Source: Heligmosomoides polygyrus polygyrus
Taxonomy: Eukaryota; Nematoda; Chromadorea; Rhabditida; Heligmosomidae
Length of the DNA: 64,000 nt
Direction of reading: 5' to 3'
Assembly (NCBI GenBank): GCA_947396885.1
Contig: OX377201.1
Coordinates: forward strand, 63,276,983-63,340,982
Shown here: positions 63,371-64,000 of the stretch, one piece after another
Layout of the letters: each line of letters opens with the position of its first letter
Position numbering within the stretch: position 1 is the first letter of the stretch
Notes under the pieces: generated by a model
Database searches by the model: none
What the model was told of the DNA's origin: nothing
Seen by the model: only the letters and a program-made list of their open reading frames with translations
Translations under genes and position numbers: made by a program

Positions 63371-63850
63371 GAGGCATTGATGGCGATCGATACTTCAAAA
63401 TCGAACTTCAGATTCGTGTTCAGCGACCGCCATTACCCCAGGGCTGAAGTTTTCAGGCAGGTAGAAGAAGTCTGGGTATTTTCCGCTATTTTCCCGCACC
63501 GTAATTTGATCAATATCGATTAATGGCGATCGATACTTCAAAAACGAACCTCAGATTCGTGTTGAGCGACCTCGACTACCCCAGGGGTAAGGTTTCGGAC
63601 CGCCTGGACGACATCCACAAAAATCGATAGTTTGATCAATATCAATTGATGGCGATCGATACTTTGAAAACAAACTTCAGATTCGTGTTCAGCGACCTCG
63701 ATTGCCCCTGGGCCGAAGTTCCCAGACAGGGAGAAGACGTCTGGGTATTTTTTCGCTATTTTCGTGTCGCAATTTGCCCCCTATTTTATAATTTCTGCGG
63801 CGGCGCCGATCGATAGTATGACTTATCGCTTAGCGCGTTATTGCAGAGTA
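63370..63850 (-). repeat. 108-bp family repeats, three units (inverse), with family end
   Basis: GGCGATCGATACTTCAAAAN and CTTCAGATTCGTGTTCAGCG recur at about 63382, 63526 and 63652, being reverse complements of the 62475-62797 units. The stretch ends CGCTTAGCGCGTTATT as at 39205. Confidence 0.8.
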
Positions 63851-64000
63851 CGATGCTTAGTAATACCCTGCGTCGCTTGTAGCATTTCGTAGCATTCATT
63901 TAAAAGTGTTCTCGTCAGCGTCAGTGTTTTCCTTGTTCGTGTTAAATTTCCTCCCATTTTCTTCATATTTTTTCAGACTATTTTTCCTTGCCTGCGTTTC

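Overview
This is a eukaryotic window that I read as nematode, most likely a hookworm-type strongylid (Ancylostoma or Necator relative). The reasons are compact exons with TTTCAG-type 3' splice sites, two genes that read best as worm orthologues, and many nematode-style transposons (mariner, Tc-like, RTE and CR1-like LINEs, a Ty3/gypsy element, and foldback elements and MITEs). Species is inferred, not proven. There are 200 Ns at 1164-1363.

Only two host genes can be supported well. Both are on the minus strand and I reconstructed them by hand from splice sites, reading phase and family similarity. (1) Seven 3' exons of an ER glucosidase I (MOGS, GH63) gene lie at 51246-48723. Its 5' exons were not found. 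(2) A complete 14-exon gene for an SLC38A9-like lysosomal amino-acid transporter runs from 48195 to 12561: 1626 nt including the stop, 541 residues, every phase matching. The transporter start codon lies 528 bp downstream of the MOGS stop on the same strand, with an AATAAA and candidate trans-splice acceptors between them, so the pair looks like a nematode operon. I recall the C. elegans orthologues (F13H10.4 and F13H10.3) being neighbours too.

Most other sequence is mobile or repetitive DNA. 0-12 kb (downstream of the transporter): a broken Tc-like transposase, a tRNA-derived SINE with a 13-bp target-site duplication, two internally deleted mariners, a palindromic MITE, and a 1.56-kb foldback. 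12.5-32.4 kb: transporter exons 14-5, whose introns hold LINE fragments, a LINE interrupted by a third mariner, Tc-like remnants, a TTAA-flanked MITE and several long inverted-repeat elements. 32.4-47 kb (intron 4, 14.5 kb): a second SINE, two adjacent MITEs, a LINE endonuclease scrap, a decayed Ty3/gypsy element split by an AT-rich Penelope-like element that is itself split by further repeats, and a decayed RTE LINE. 51.8-56.2 kb: a near full-length CR1-like LINE. 56.5-64 kb: an RTE fragment with a 425-bp palindrome, ATCGAT-rich tandem repeat arrays, a hAT-like element, a 41-bp minisatellite and a large inverted array of 108-bp repeats.

Nothing here looks like a new dedicated biological system. 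The most informative points are the intact transporter gene stretched over 35.6 kb of transposons, the operon-like MOGS/SLC38A9 pair, the multi-level nesting in intron 4, and several uncatalogued foldback and MITE families with readable target-site duplications.
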